A stretch of DNA of 64,000 nucleotides from positions 186,001 to 250,000 of the forward strand of contig NZ_FMAE01000002.1 of the NCBI RefSeq assembly GCF_900094575.1. Reading direction: 5' to 3'. The notes beneath the pieces are model-generated. The model had not been told where the DNA came from. It did no database searches and saw nothing but the letters and a program-made list of their open reading frames with translations. Below are positions 54,776 through 64,000 of this stretch, piece by piece (the first letter of the stretch is position 1; each line of letters begins with the position of its first letter). A program made the position numbers and the translations under genes. The DNA is from Bradyrhizobium yuanmingense. GTDB lineage: Bacteria; Pseudomonadota; Alphaproteobacteria; Rhizobiales; Xanthobacteraceae.

Positions 54776-55399
54776 CTACCCCGCCAGATCCAGCTTCGAG
54801 GCCACGGTCGAATCCGCGTTGAGGCGGTAGATGATCGGCACGCCGGTGGCGAGCTCGCGCTTCAAAATGCCTTCGGGCGAGAGCTTCTCCAGCACCATGA
54901 TCAGCGCGCGCAGCGAGTTGCCGTGGGCGGCAACCAGCGTGCGCTTGCCGTTGAGCACACCGGGCAGGATCTCCTGCACGTAGTACGGCAACGCGCGCGC
55001 GAGCGTGTCCTTCAGGCTTTCGCCGCCGGGCGGCGGCACGTCGTAGGAGCGGCGCCAGATCAGCACCTGCTCCTCGCCCCATTTCTTGCGGGCGTCGTCC
55101 TTGTTGAGACCGGAGAGATCGCCGTAGTCGCGCTCGTTGAGCGCGAGGTCCTTCGAAGTCGGCAGACCCTCCTGGCCGAGCTCAGCGAGGATGAGATCGA
55201 GCGTGTGCTGCGCGCGCGTCAGCACCGAGGTGTAGGCGACGTCGAACACCAGGCCCTGTGCCTTCAGCTTGCGGCCGGCTTCTTTGGCTTCCTTCACGCC
55301 GAGCTCGGTGAGGTCAGGGTCCTTCCAGCCCGTGAACAGGTTCTTCAGATTCCATTCGCTCTGGCCGTGGCGCACGAGCACGAGAAGGCGTTCGCTCAT
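54776..55399 (-). CDS. gpmA: 2,3-bisphosphoglycerate-dependent phosphoglycerate mutase
   Basis: A 207-residue d[14 protein letters not shown] holds the phospho-histidine (RHG), and [25 protein letters not shown] and [11 protein letters not shown] complete the active site. It interconverts 3- and 2-phosphoglycerate in glycolysis/gluconeogenesis. At 207 residues it is shorter than E. coli GpmA (250), the usual alphaproteobacterial length. ATG 55399 is 24 bases after the dapB stop; the two are probably co-transcribed. Confidence 0.95.
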   Translation of the reverse strand: MSERLLVLVRHGQSEWNLKNLFTGWKDPDLTELGVKEAKEAGRKLKAQGLVFDVAYTSVLTRAQHTLDLILAELGQEGLPTSKDLALNERDYGDLSGLNKDDARKKWGEEQVLIWRRSYDVPPPGGESLKDTLARALPYYVQEILPGVLNGKRTLVAAHGNSLRALIMVLEKLSPEGILKRELATGVPIIYRLNADSTVASKLDLAG

Positions 55400-55425
55400 T
55401 GACTGCTTTCCGTTGCTTGATTGGA

Positions 55426-56241
55426 TCAGATATCGTCGAGGCCGAGCACGTCGGCCATGGTGTAGTGCCCCGGCTTCTTGCCGTGCGCCCACAGCGCCGC
55501 CTTGAGCGCACCATGGGCGAACAGCATGCGGTCCTCGGCCTGATGCGACAGCGTCAGGCGCTCGAACGGGCCAAGGAAGGTGACGCTATGGTCGCCGGCC
55601 ACGGTGCCGCCGCGCAAGGAGGCGAAGCCGATATTGCCCGGCCGGCGCGCGCCGGTGATGCCGTCCCGGCCACGCTCGGAATGGTCATCGAGGGTGACGC
55701 CGCGGCCGCTCGCTGCGGCCTGCCCCAGCATCAGCGCGGTGCCCGAGGGTGCATCGACCTTCATGCGGTGATGGGTCTCGACGATCTCGATATCAAAACT
55801 CTGGTCGAGCGCTTTCGCAACGCGCTTGACCACGGCGGCGAGCAGATTGACGCCGAGACTCATATTGCCCGACTGCACCACCACGGCGCGATTGGTGACG
55901 CTCTTGATCACGGCATTGTCCGAGCCGGACAGGCCGGTCGTGCCGATGACGTGCACGAGGCCGCGTTCGGCGCCGATCGCGACATTGGCGATGGTCGCCG
56001 CAGGCACTGTGAAATCGAGGATGCCGTCGGCCTCCTTGCACATCGCCCAGAGATCGGCGGAGAGCTTGATGCCGTTGGCGGGCAGGCCGGCGAGCACGCC
56101 GGCATCCTTGCCGAGCAGCTGGGAGCCCGGCGCCTCCAGCGCGCCGGCCAGCACGGCGCCCTCGCTTTCAGCAATCGCCCGCACCAGCGCCCGGCCCATC
56201 CGGCCGCCGGCTCCCGCAACAATCAAGCGCATGTCGGACAT
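55426..56241 (-). CDS. dapB: 4-hydroxy-tetrahydrodipicolinate reductase
   Basis: A 271-residue enzyme of lysine/diaminopimelate synthesis: N-terminal NAD(P)H site [23 protein letters not shown], and the signature [19 protein letters not shown] with the catalytic His-His and Lys. It reduces hydroxytetrahydrodipicolinate. ATG 56241 has GAGGA upstream; a longer in-frame extension would translate intergenic repeat DNA and is rejected. Confidence 0.97.
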   Translation of the reverse strand: MSDMRLIVAGAGGRMGRALVRAIAESEGAVLAGALEAPGSQLLGKDAGVLAGLPANGIKLSADLWAMCKEADGILDFTVPAATIANVAIGAERGLVHVIGTTGLSGSDNAVIKSVTNRAVVVQSGNMSLGVNLLAAVVKRVAKALDQSFDIEIVETHHRMKVDAPSGTALMLGQAAASGRGVTLDDHSERGRDGITGARRPGNIGFASLRGGTVAGDHSVTFLGPFERLTLSHQAEDRMLFAHGALKAALWAHGKKPGHYTMADVLGLDDI

Positions 56242-56320
56242 GGTGTGATCCTCTTCGAGGCCGTTGTAGCGGGGGGAGGCAGTTCCGGCAACCGAGGGGC
56301 GATCGGGGGGCGCAGGCGCT

Positions 56321-56519
56321 CTTACTTTTTCCCTGGAGGGGCCCGGGACGAGCGTAGCTCGCCCGTGGGTCGGCACGCGATCGAGCAAAGCGAAATTGCG
56401 TGACGGGGTGGGGTGACGGTCTCTCCGCGACGAACAGTGCCCGGTGGAGAGATCACCCCGCCCCGCTCGCGCTGCGCGCGATCGACCCTTCCCCTCCAGG
56501 CCCCTCCAGGGAGGGTAAG
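56321..56519. repeat. Long intergenic palindromic repeat (CTTAC...GTAAG)
   Basis: The outer arms (CTTACTTTTTCCCTGGAGGGG and CCCCTCCAGGGAGGGTAAG) are nearly complementary, and inner GGTCTCTCC / GGAGAG and GATCGAGC / GCGATCGA pairs follow. It fills the gap between dapB and the DUF1330 gene. The same outer arms form the small hairpin at 51472-51495. Confidence 0.75.
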
Positions 56520-56532
56520 ACGGGATCGAGCC

Positions 56533-56844
56533 TCAGCCGTCCTGCGGCTGCGGGCCGTCGTAGCCTTCGATGACGATGAGGTCGGCGATCGAGTGCGGCT
56601 GGCGCACCTTGATGTTGGCCTGGTATTCCGGCGAGTTGTAGCAGGCGAGCGCGGTCTCGTAGTCAGGGAATTCGATCACGACGTTGCGGTTGCGGCTGGC
56701 GCCTTCGACGGCGGTGAACTTGCCGGCGCGGACGACGAAGCGGCCGCCCCATTTCTTGAAGATCGGGCCGTTGGCGATGGCGTAGGGCTTATAGCCCTCG
56801 TCATTGCTGACGTCGACACGCCCGATCCAGTAGCCTTTTGCCAT
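56533..56844 (-). CDS. DUF1330 family protein
   Basis: A 103-residue ferredoxin-like (dimeric alpha/beta barrel) protein: GYWIGRVDVSNDEGYKPYAIANGPIFKKWGG and VVIEFPDYETALACYNSPEYQA are the family hallmarks. Function unknown; structures suggest small-ligand binding or monooxygenase-like folds. It lies 26 bases after pyrF on the same strand. Confidence 0.9.
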   Translation of the reverse strand: MAKGYWIGRVDVSNDEGYKPYAIANGPIFKKWGGRFVVRAGKFTAVEGASRNRNVVIEFPDYETALACYNSPEYQANIKVRQPHSIADLIVIEGYDGPQPQDG

Positions 56845-56870
56845 TGTTCTTCTCCCTGTTGTTTAGTGGG

Positions 56871-57581
56871 TTAGCCGAGCGCTTGCGCGATCTCGGCGTG
56901 GATGGTGTCCGCGACCGCCTTGGGATCGGCGGCTTCCACAACCGGGCGCCCGACGACCAGATAATCCGCGCCGGCGGCGATCGCACGGCTAGGCGTCATG
57001 ATGCGCTTCTGGTCGCCGCTGGCGGCGCCCGCCGGACGAATGCCGGGGGTGACGAGGCTCATCTGGTGGCCGACGATCTTGCGCAGGCTACCCACCTCCT
57101 CCGGCGAGGACACGAGGCCATCGACACCGAGCACCTGCGCCTGCTGCGCACGCGCCTCGACCAGCTCCGACACGCTGAGCCGATAACCGGCCGCATGCAA
57201 ATCGTCGTCGTCGTAGGACGTCAGCACCGTCACGGCGAGGATCTTCAGGCTGGCGCTGCCGCGGCCTTCGACGGCGCCTTTCATGGTCTGCGGATAGGCG
57301 TGCACGGTGACGAAGGTCGCGCCCAGCTTGGCGACGCTCTCCACGCCGCGCGTCACGGTGTTGCCGATGTCGTGCATCTTGAGATCGGCGAACACCTTCT
57401 TGCCCGCATCAGCGAGCTTGCCGATCAGCGGCAGGCCGCCGGCATAAGCGAGTTGATAGCCGATCTTGTAGAACGTGACGCTGTCGCCGAGCTTCGCGAT
57501 CATCGCCTCCGCGGCATCAACGCTCGGCAGATCGAGCGCAACGATCAGGCGGTCCTTCGGGGCGATCTCGGCTGGCGTCAT
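56871..57581 (-). CDS. pyrF: Orotidine 5'-phosphate decarboxylase
   Basis: A 236-residue TIM barrel: [16 protein letters not shown] at the N-terminus, catalytic [13 protein letters not shown] (Asp-Lys-x-x-Asp) and [17 protein letters not shown] near the C-terminus. It is the last step of UMP synthesis. It starts six bases after the FMN reductase stop, so the genes are likely co-transcribed. Confidence 0.97.
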   Translation of the reverse strand: MTPAEIAPKDRLIVALDLPSVDAAEAMIAKLGDSVTFYKIGYQLAYAGGLPLIGKLADAGKKVFADLKMHDIGNTVTRGVESVAKLGATFVTVHAYPQTMKGAVEGRGSASLKILAVTVLTSYDDDDLHAAGYRLSVSELVEARAQQAQVLGVDGLVSSPEEVGSLRKIVGHQMSLVTPGIRPAGAASGDQKRIMTPSRAIAAGADYLVVGRPVVEAADPKAVADTIHAEIAQALG

Positions 57582-57587
57582 GTCACC

Positions 57588-58166
57588 TCACATCATGCGT
57601 TGGGAAACGTCGATCAACTGCGTCACCAGCTCCTTCAGCGCGGCGATATCGCCCTCGTTCTTCAGCCTGTCCCTATCGTCATAGGCCTGGTCGGCAAAGG
57701 CGAGCGTGAGCTGGCTGGCAATCACGTTGGCGTGGCAGGCGGAGAGGATCAGCCGCAGGGCCTGCAGCGCGCGAGCAGCACCTAACCGGCTCTGCGACGC
57801 GCCGGCAAGCGCGAAGACCCGGTTGCGGAACACCTCTCCGCGCGCCTCGTGCAGCTCGTGCACGCGGCTGACCCAGTCGATCGCGTTCTTCAGCAGCGGC
57901 GGCACCGAGGCGTTGTATTCGGGCGAGACGATGAGGACGCCGTGATGCGCGCCGATCATGCGCTTCAGATTGATCGCGTGCTTGGGCACGCCGGATTTGG
58001 CCTGGAGATCGCCGTCATAGATCGGCAGCGGAAAATCGGCGAGCGAGATGCGGGTGACGTCGACGCCGGCCTGGACGAATTCGTAAGCAGCCACCGCCGC
58101 CAGCTTCGCATTGTGCGAGCCGGTGCGCAGCGAGCCGGGAATGATCAGGATCTTGGGGGCTGGCAT
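57588..58166 (-). CDS. NADPH-dependent FMN reductase family protein
   Basis: A 192-residue flavodoxin-like protein. The FMN phosphate site is PGSLRTGSHNAKLA (residues about 9-22), with VSPEYNASVPPLLKNAIDW, the dimer/isoalloxazine motif, and ALAGASQSRLGA. It reduces FMN, quinones, azo dyes or chromate. Substrate unknown. It sits between pmtA and pyrF on the minus strand. Confidence 0.9.
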   Translation of the reverse strand: MPAPKILIIPGSLRTGSHNAKLAAVAAYEFVQAGVDVTRISLADFPLPIYDGDLQAKSGVPKHAINLKRMIGAHHGVLIVSPEYNASVPPLLKNAIDWVSRVHELHEARGEVFRNRVFALAGASQSRLGAARALQALRLILSACHANVIASQLTLAFADQAYDDRDRLKNEGDIAALKELVTQLIDVSQRMM

Positions 58167-58221
58167 CCAATCTCATGCATTCGGCGAAACGAGCCCGCCG
58201 CGCAAAGAGGAGCCGGCGGAT

Positions 58222-58821
58222 TTAATGCTTGCGATACACCCAGACGCGGGCCGGCGGAAGGTTCATCCAGATCCGTTCCGAGGCCTCTGTGGACACGCCG
58301 GATAGCGATTTCGGGATCGGCGGCACCACCGCATAGGTGAACTGGATGAAGGGCGCACCGGGCGCGAGCGCGGTGAAGGCATCGCGGATGAGCCGCAGCC
58401 GCGTCAGCATCGGTTTGGTGACGAGCGGCAGGCCGGACACGACCGCGCTGGCCGGCGCGCTCAAGACATTCCAGAGCGTGTCGCGCAGGCGGTAGGCATC
58501 GCCCTGCACCACCTTGGCTTGCGGGTAGCGGTCGCGCAGCAGCGCGCAGAAGCCGGGATTGTATTCGACGAGAACGAGACGTTTCTGGTCGACCCCGCGC
58601 TCGATCAGCGCGGACGTGATGGCGCCGGTGCCGGGTCCGAGCTCGACCACCGGTGCGTCGGAATCGGGATCGACATAATGAGCCATGGTCCGCGCCAGCA
58701 GCTTGCCGGACGGCATCACCGCGCCCATGTGCAAGGGCTTTTCGATCCACGACCTGAGAAAGCGCACCTCGTCATCGAGACGAGGCTTCTTCAACGCACG
58801 CGCGGACGATGGCAATGGCAT
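58222..58821 (-). CDS. pmtA: Phosphatidylethanolamine/phospholipid N-methyltransferase PmtA
   Basis: A 199-residue SAM-dependent methyltransferase: VVELGPGTGAITSAL is the SAM site, with an N-terminal amphipathic stretch (RFLRSWIEKPLHMGAVMPSGKLL) for membrane association and GLPLVTKP as the substrate region. It converts phosphatidylethanolamine towards phosphatidylcholine, a major membrane lipid needed for symbiosis in Bradyrhizobium. It lies downstream of dnaJ. Confidence 0.9.
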   Translation of the reverse strand: MPLPSSARALKKPRLDDEVRFLRSWIEKPLHMGAVMPSGKLLARTMAHYVDPDSDAPVVELGPGTGAITSALIERGVDQKRLVLVEYNPGFCALLRDRYPQAKVVQGDAYRLRDTLWNVLSAPASAVVSGLPLVTKPMLTRLRLIRDAFTALAPGAPFIQFTYAVVPPIPKSLSGVSTEASERIWMNLPPARVWVYRKH

Positions 58822-58909
58822 GTCGGGACCGGACGGAACCGCAGGACCGCGGCGTGTCAGAAAATGGTCATAAAGACGTATAGGCCGGAGGCGATACGGT
58901 CAAGACGCG

Positions 58910-60046
58910 TCAGTTCGCCCGATTGCCGAAGAAATCCTTGACCTTGGCGAAGAAACCCTCGGCTTCCGGCTGGGTGTTGCCGGAGGAGAGCTTCTCGAAC
59001 TCGGCCAGCAATTCCTGCTGCTTTTTGGTCAGGTTCTGCGGGGTCTCGACCATGACCTGAACGTACATGTCGCCCATCTGGCGCGACCGCAGCACCGGCA
59101 TACCCTTTGATGCAATGCGGAATCGGCGGCCCGACTGGGTCCCGGCGGGCACCTTCACCTTGGTCTTGCCTTTGTCGATGGTCGGCACCTCGAATTCGCC
59201 GCCGAGCGCGGCGGTCACCATCGAGATCGGCACGCGGCAATGCAGGTCCGCGCCGTCGCGCTGGAAGAACTGGTGCTGGGCCAGCGAGAGGAAGATGTAG
59301 AGGTCGCCGGGCGGCCCGCCGCGGACGCCAGCCTCGCCCTCGCCGGCGAGCCTGATCCGTGTGCCGTCCTCGACACCTTGGGGAATGTTGACCGAGAGCG
59401 TCCGCTCCCGGGTGACCCGCCCTTGTCCCGCGCAGGACGGGCAGGCGTCCTCGATCATCTGGCCGCGGCCCTGACAGCCCGGGCAGGTCCGCTCCAGCGT
59501 GAAGAAGCCCTGCGACTGCCGCACGCGGCCGGCGCCGCCGCAGGTCGAGCAGGTCTTCGGCTTGGTGCCGGCCTTGGCACCGATGCCCGAGCAGGCCTCG
59601 CAGGTGACCGAGACCGGAATCTCGATCTGCGCGGTCTTGCCGCCAAAGGCTTCCTCGAGGGTGATTTCCATATTGTAGCGCAGATCGGCGCCGCGCTCGC
59701 GGCCGCCGCGGCCGCGCTGTCCGGCCATGCCGAACAGATCCTCGAAGATGTCGGAGAAAGAAGAGGCGAAGCCCGCGCCGAAGCCGGCGCCACCGCCGAA
59801 GCCACCGCCCTGCTCGAACGCGGCGTGACCGTAACGATCATAGGCGGCGCGCTTGTCCTTGTCCTTCAGGACCTCGTAAGCCTCGTTGATTTCCTTGAAC
59901 TTGACTTCGCTGGTCTCATCCCCGGGATTGCGATCGGGATGGAATTTCATCGCCAGCTTGCGGAACGACGATTTCAGCTTGCCTTCGTCGGCGTCGCGTT
60001 CGACTTCGAGGGTCTCGTAATAGCAGCGCTTGGTGGACGTGGACAT
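58910..60046 (-). CDS. dnaJ: Chaperone protein DnaJ
   Basis: A 378-residue type I Hsp40: J-domain with the HPD motif (KFHPDRNPG), a Gly/Phe-rich linker (residues about 80-105), four zinc-finger CxxCxGxG-type repeats ([32 protein letters not shown]) and C-terminal substrate domains. It delivers clients to DnaK and stimulates its ATPase. It is downstream of dnaK after 272 bases. Confidence 0.98.
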   Translation of the reverse strand: MSTSTKRCYYETLEVERDADEGKLKSSFRKLAMKFHPDRNPGDETSEVKFKEINEAYEVLKDKDKRAAYDRYGHAAFEQGGGFGGGAGFGAGFASSFSDIFEDLFGMAGQRGRGGRERGADLRYNMEITLEEAFGGKTAQIEIPVSVTCEACSGIGAKAGTKPKTCSTCGGAGRVRQSQGFFTLERTCPGCQGRGQMIEDACPSCAGQGRVTRERTLSVNIPQGVEDGTRIRLAGEGEAGVRGGPPGDLYIFLSLAQHQFFQRDGADLHCRVPISMVTAALGGEFEVPTIDKGKTKVKVPAGTQSGRRFRIASKGMPVLRSRQMGDMYVQVMVETPQNLTKKQQELLAEFEKLSSGNTQPEAEGFFAKVKDFFGNRAN

Positions 60047-60244
60047 GATGAGCTCGGTCTATCCAATCGCGATTCAAGTTGGCGCGGAACAACGCTGACA
60101 TGCGGCGGAATGAGCGCCCTTCGACCTTGCGGCAGAGGGCAGCCTGGCAGCGCTGAGAATAACGGCTGGGAATTGATCGATCGTAACGGGGCCGACTTTG
60201 AAGGAGTCTTGAAAGGAGTCCTGGCCCGTCCGTCCCGACACGAC

Positions 60245-60269
60245 GGCCTCCCCCACGAGGGAGGAGGCC
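60245..60269 (-). other. Hairpin between dnaK and dnaJ
   Basis: On the minus strand GGCCTCC and GGAGGCC (60245-60251 and 60263-60269), with extra inner C-G pairs, form a stem-loop about 50 bases after the dnaK stop, without a T-run. It could stabilise dnaK mRNA or attenuate transcription so that DnaK exceeds DnaJ (inference). Confidence 0.5.
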
Positions 60270-60318
60270 GGTAGCGTGTGTGGGGTCCAAGCCGTCCGCA
60301 TCGTCACCCTCTCGGGGC

Positions 60319-62220
<1,902 letters not shown>

Positions 62221-62322
62221 GGTCCTGATATCCTTCTTTTTGCGGCAGGTTGGCTGGGCCCAAGAGGCACCCGAACCGAAACCCCCTAAGATCAAACATC
62301 CGCGATATTGCGATGATTGAGG

Positions 62323-62353
62323 CTCATATAGGAGGGGGGGAGGGGCCCGCAAG
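62323..62353 (-). promoter_or_regulatory. Sigma32 (RpoH) promoter of dnaK
   Basis: On the minus strand CTTG (62350-62353), a 17-base spacer and CCTATATGAG (62323-62332) match the alphaproteobacterial RpoH consensus CTTG-N17/18-CYTATNTNNG at every specified position. Transcription would start near 62315, giving a UTR of about 95 bases. The remaining part of the 394-base dnaK gap (62354-62614) shows no other clear feature; it must also hold the promoter of the plus-strand gene at 62615. Confidence 0.88.
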
Positions 62354-62614
62354 GACCGAAGCTAGGTTTCTGCCGCTAAAACATCGGGTTTTGGAAGGTG
62401 ATATCCGGGCTCAACCGCCCTTGCGGGTGAGGAATTATTAACAGGTCCGGGCGTCGGCAAGCCCCCGCACCCGCAAGCCCGCCCGCCCTGTTGCGGCGAG
62501 GCCAAACCGGCTAAAAGGCGGACCGACCGCACAGCCGGCGCAGCTGCTTCGCGCGACAAAGCGGCCCCGTGGCCGACCATCGAACGGCCTCAATGTGAAC
62601 CAATCAGAGTGGCC

Positions 62615-63556
62615 ATGAAGCTGATCCGCCCCCTCGCCGCGCTCGCCCTCCTCGCCGTAACAGCGCTTCCGGCCTTCGCCGCCGACGTCGTTTTCCCACC
62701 CGGCTTGCGTCTCGGCATGGTGCCGCTGATCGGCCTCAGCACGGCCAAGACCTTTCCGGGCTTCGAGAGCGAGGACGGCAACGTCAAGGTGCTGGTCACC
62801 GAGCTGCCGCCGGCCGCCTATGGCGAGGTCGTGAGCGCCTTCAATTCCAATCCCGGCGGGACCGGCGGCGTCAAGCAGGACAAGGTCGAGACCCCCGCTG
62901 GCCTTGCCTATTTCACCACCGAAAGCGGCAAGGCCGGCGATACCCCGGTGAAGCGGTATTCGATGATCGTGCCCGGCGCCGGCTTCTCCGGCTATGTCGC
63001 GGTACAGATCCCGGAGAATGCGACCAAGATCTACACGGACGAGGCGGTGCGACAGATGTTCGCGAGCGCCACCACCCGCAGGCAGGTCTCGGCCGAGGAG
63101 CAGATCGCGCTGCTGCCGTTCAAGATCACCGATCTCGCCGACTTCAAGGACATCAAGACCCTGGCACCGGGCTCGAGCATCATCCTGGCCGACGGCGATG
63201 AGAGCGTGGGCTACGAGGCGAGGCCGTTCATGATCCTCGGCCTGATCGGCGCCACCCCGCAAGCCGCCGACGACCGCGCCCGCTTCGCCCGGGAGGCGGC
63301 GCTCCAGATTCCCGGCGTGCGCGAGTCGCGCATCACCATGTCCGAGCCGATCCGCATCAACGGCCAGCAAGGCTTCGAGACCCGGATCGACGGCGTCAGC
63401 GGCAAGGACAAGGTCCCGGTGACGGTGGTGCAGTGGATCCGCTTCTCGAGCGGCGGCGCATCATTGCGCATCATCGCCAGCGCCCCGCGCGACCAATGGC
63501 AAGCCGCCTTCACCCGCTTCCGCACCGTACGCGACGGGATTCAGCCGAAGGGGTAG
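62615..63556 (+). CDS. Secreted hypothetical protein
   Basis: A 313-residue protein with a signal peptide (KLIRPLAALALLAVTALPAFA, cleavage after AFA) and a mature alpha/beta region with no motif I recognise. The core DVVFPPGLRLGMVPLIGL and RINGQQGFETRIDG suggest a periplasmic binding or lipid-interacting fold, but no function can be assigned. ATG 62615 is preferred to GTG 62609 because the signal peptide then starts Met-Lys. It is divergent from dnaK and unlikely to share its heat promoter. Confidence 0.8.
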   Translation: MKLIRPLAALALLAVTALPAFAADVVFPPGLRLGMVPLIGLSTAKTFPGFESEDGNVKVLVTELPPAAYGEVVSAFNSNPGGTGGVKQDKVETPAGLAYFTTESGKAGDTPVKRYSMIVPGAGFSGYVAVQIPENATKIYTDEAVRQMFASATTRRQVSAEEQIALLPFKITDLADFKDIKTLAPGSSIILADGDESVGYEARPFMILGLIGATPQAADDRARFAREAALQIPGVRESRITMSEPIRINGQQGFETRIDGVSGKDKVPVTVVQWIRFSSGGASLRIIASAPRDQWQAAFTRFRTVRDGIQPKG

Positions 63557-63589
63557 GGCGAAGCCGGCGCTAATCGTGGTTGGTCGCAG

Positions 63590-63668
63590 TTTCACGAAGA
63601 ACCTTCGCCCAACTTCTCCCTGTGGTTATGGATCCCGGGTTCGCGCTTTGCGCGCCCCGGGATGACGG
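63590..63668. repeat. Intergenic palindromic repeat sharing a core with 45224-45381
   Basis: It contains CTCCCTGTGGTTATGGATCC and a CCCGGGTTCGCG..CGCGCCCCGGG-type hairpin ending in GATGACG. The CTCCCTGTG..TATGG(A/G)TCCC core is shared with the element at 45224-45381. Confidence 0.65.
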
Positions 63669-63725
63669 CGCTATGGGCTTGTCAGCCCACGCGCTGGACA
63701 GAACCCGCTGCATTTTCAGGCTTCT

Positions 63726-63739
63726 GTTCGTATACGAAC
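63726..63739. promoter_or_regulatory. Perfect 14-bp palindrome upstream of the pncA-like gene
   Basis: GTTCGTATACGAAC (63726-63739) is an exact dyad 45 bases before the pncA-like ATG, flanked by A/T-richer bases that could hold a promoter. Its size and position suit an operator for a dimeric regulator (GntR- or TetR-sized). The binding protein is not apparent in the window. Confidence 0.5.
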
Positions 63740-63784
63740 GGACTAGGCTTCCTCCCGTTGGATCATCCTGGAGGGGAGGTAGAC

Positions 63785-64000
63785 ATGCTGGTTCGGCGAC
63801 AGGTCTTGGCAATGCTTGGAACGACGGCGCTGGCGACGCTCGCGCCAAGCGCGCTGTTCGCGGCCGCACCGATCAAGCCGGACGAAGCGTCCGCGCTGCT
63901 CGTGATCGACGTGCAGAACTGCTTCCTGCCGGGCGGGAGCCTCGCGGTGAAGGAAGGCGAGCAGGTGGTGCCGGTCATCAACAAGATCTCGAAGGCATTT
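63785..64000 (+). CDS. pncA: Exported isochorismatase-family nicotinamidase-like protein (3' end outside window)
   Basis: The first 72 residues of an isochorismatase/PncA-type hydrolase. LLVIDVQNCFLPGGSL contains the catalytic Asp and the nicotinamidase D-x-Q-x-x-F signature; the rest is cut by the window edge. The N-terminus MLVRRQVLAMLGTTALATLAP..LFAA is a signal peptide with a twin-arginine-like start, so unlike E. coli PncA this enzyme is probably exported. GGAGGTAGAC precedes the ATG. Nicotinamidase is the best guess; other amide hydrolases of the fold are possible. Confidence 0.8.
   Translation, partial: MLVRRQVLAMLGTTALATLAPSALFAAAPIKPDEASALLVIDVQNCFLPGGSLAVKEGEQVVPVINKISKAF

Overview
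The window reads as chromosomal DNA of an alphaproteobacterium of the Bradyrhizobium/Rhodopseudomonas type. Support: high GC with strong third-position GC, alphaproteobacterial gene orders (lptC-lptA-lptB-rpoN-hpf-ptsN; dnaK-dnaJ-pmtA; Hsp20 followed by a DUF1150 gene), a Rhodobacter/Bradyrhizobium-type PmtA, alphaproteobacterial sigma32 promoters, a ROSE-like RNA thermometer, and many short intergenic palindromes typical of these genomes. It is mostly core chromosome. I see no transposase, integrase, phage or CRISPR array.

Layout. 1-3.3 kb: end of a ugpBAEC glycerol-3-phosphate ABC transporter operon. 3.4-4.4 kb: heat-inducible Hsp20/DUF1150 unit. 4.5-8.8 kb: a TetR gene and an aldehyde-oxidoreductase-type molybdoenzyme, with 2Fe-2S and Moco domains fused in one protein and a PaoB-like FAD subunit. 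8.9-13.4 kb: acyl-CoA ligase, saccharopine-dehydrogenase-like and SDR genes, divergent from a second TetR gene with palindromic operators between. 13.5-17.7 kb: acetyltransferase, outer-membrane protein, GH5 glycanase and Wzy/O-antigen-ligase-like polymerase. 17.9-24.4 kb: ptsN, hpf, rpoN, lptB, lptA, lptC, rnd. 24.6-34 kb: HAD-UbiA prenyltransferase, MFS exporter, Tat-exported Bug protein, LprI-like protein, tRNA-Leu, NDUFA9-like protein, then DprE2-like, DprE1-like and uppP. 34.2-38.6 kb: GST, queG, thioesterase, SnoaL-like protein, hydrolase. 38.8-45.2 kb: infC (AUU start), rpmI, rplT, pheS, pheT, TauE-like exporter. 45.4-54.6 kb: amine oxidase, YiiX-like hydrolase, csoR/copA, nikR, EI24 protein, nth, DUF2244, Ada/Ogt-like protein. 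54.8-64 kb: gpmA, dapB, DUF1330, pyrF, FMN reductase, pmtA, dnaJ, dnaK, a secreted hypothetical and the start of an exported pncA-like gene.

Functional threads. Envelope biogenesis dominates: LPS transport (lptABC), lipid-carrier recycling (uppP), polysaccharide polymerase/glycanase, phosphatidylcholine synthesis (pmtA), and three genes matching the mycobacterial route to decaprenylphosphoryl-D-arabinose (Rv3806c-like UbiA, DprE1-like, DprE2-like). The last set is the best candidate for an under-described system. Stress control is the second thread: two sigma32 promoters (Hsp20, dnaK), a probable ROSE thermometer, CsoR/CopA copper control with its operator visible, and two TetR units with visible operators. 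About fifteen intergenic palindromic repeats lie at 3' ends or between tandem or convergent genes, and I found none in any divergent gap.
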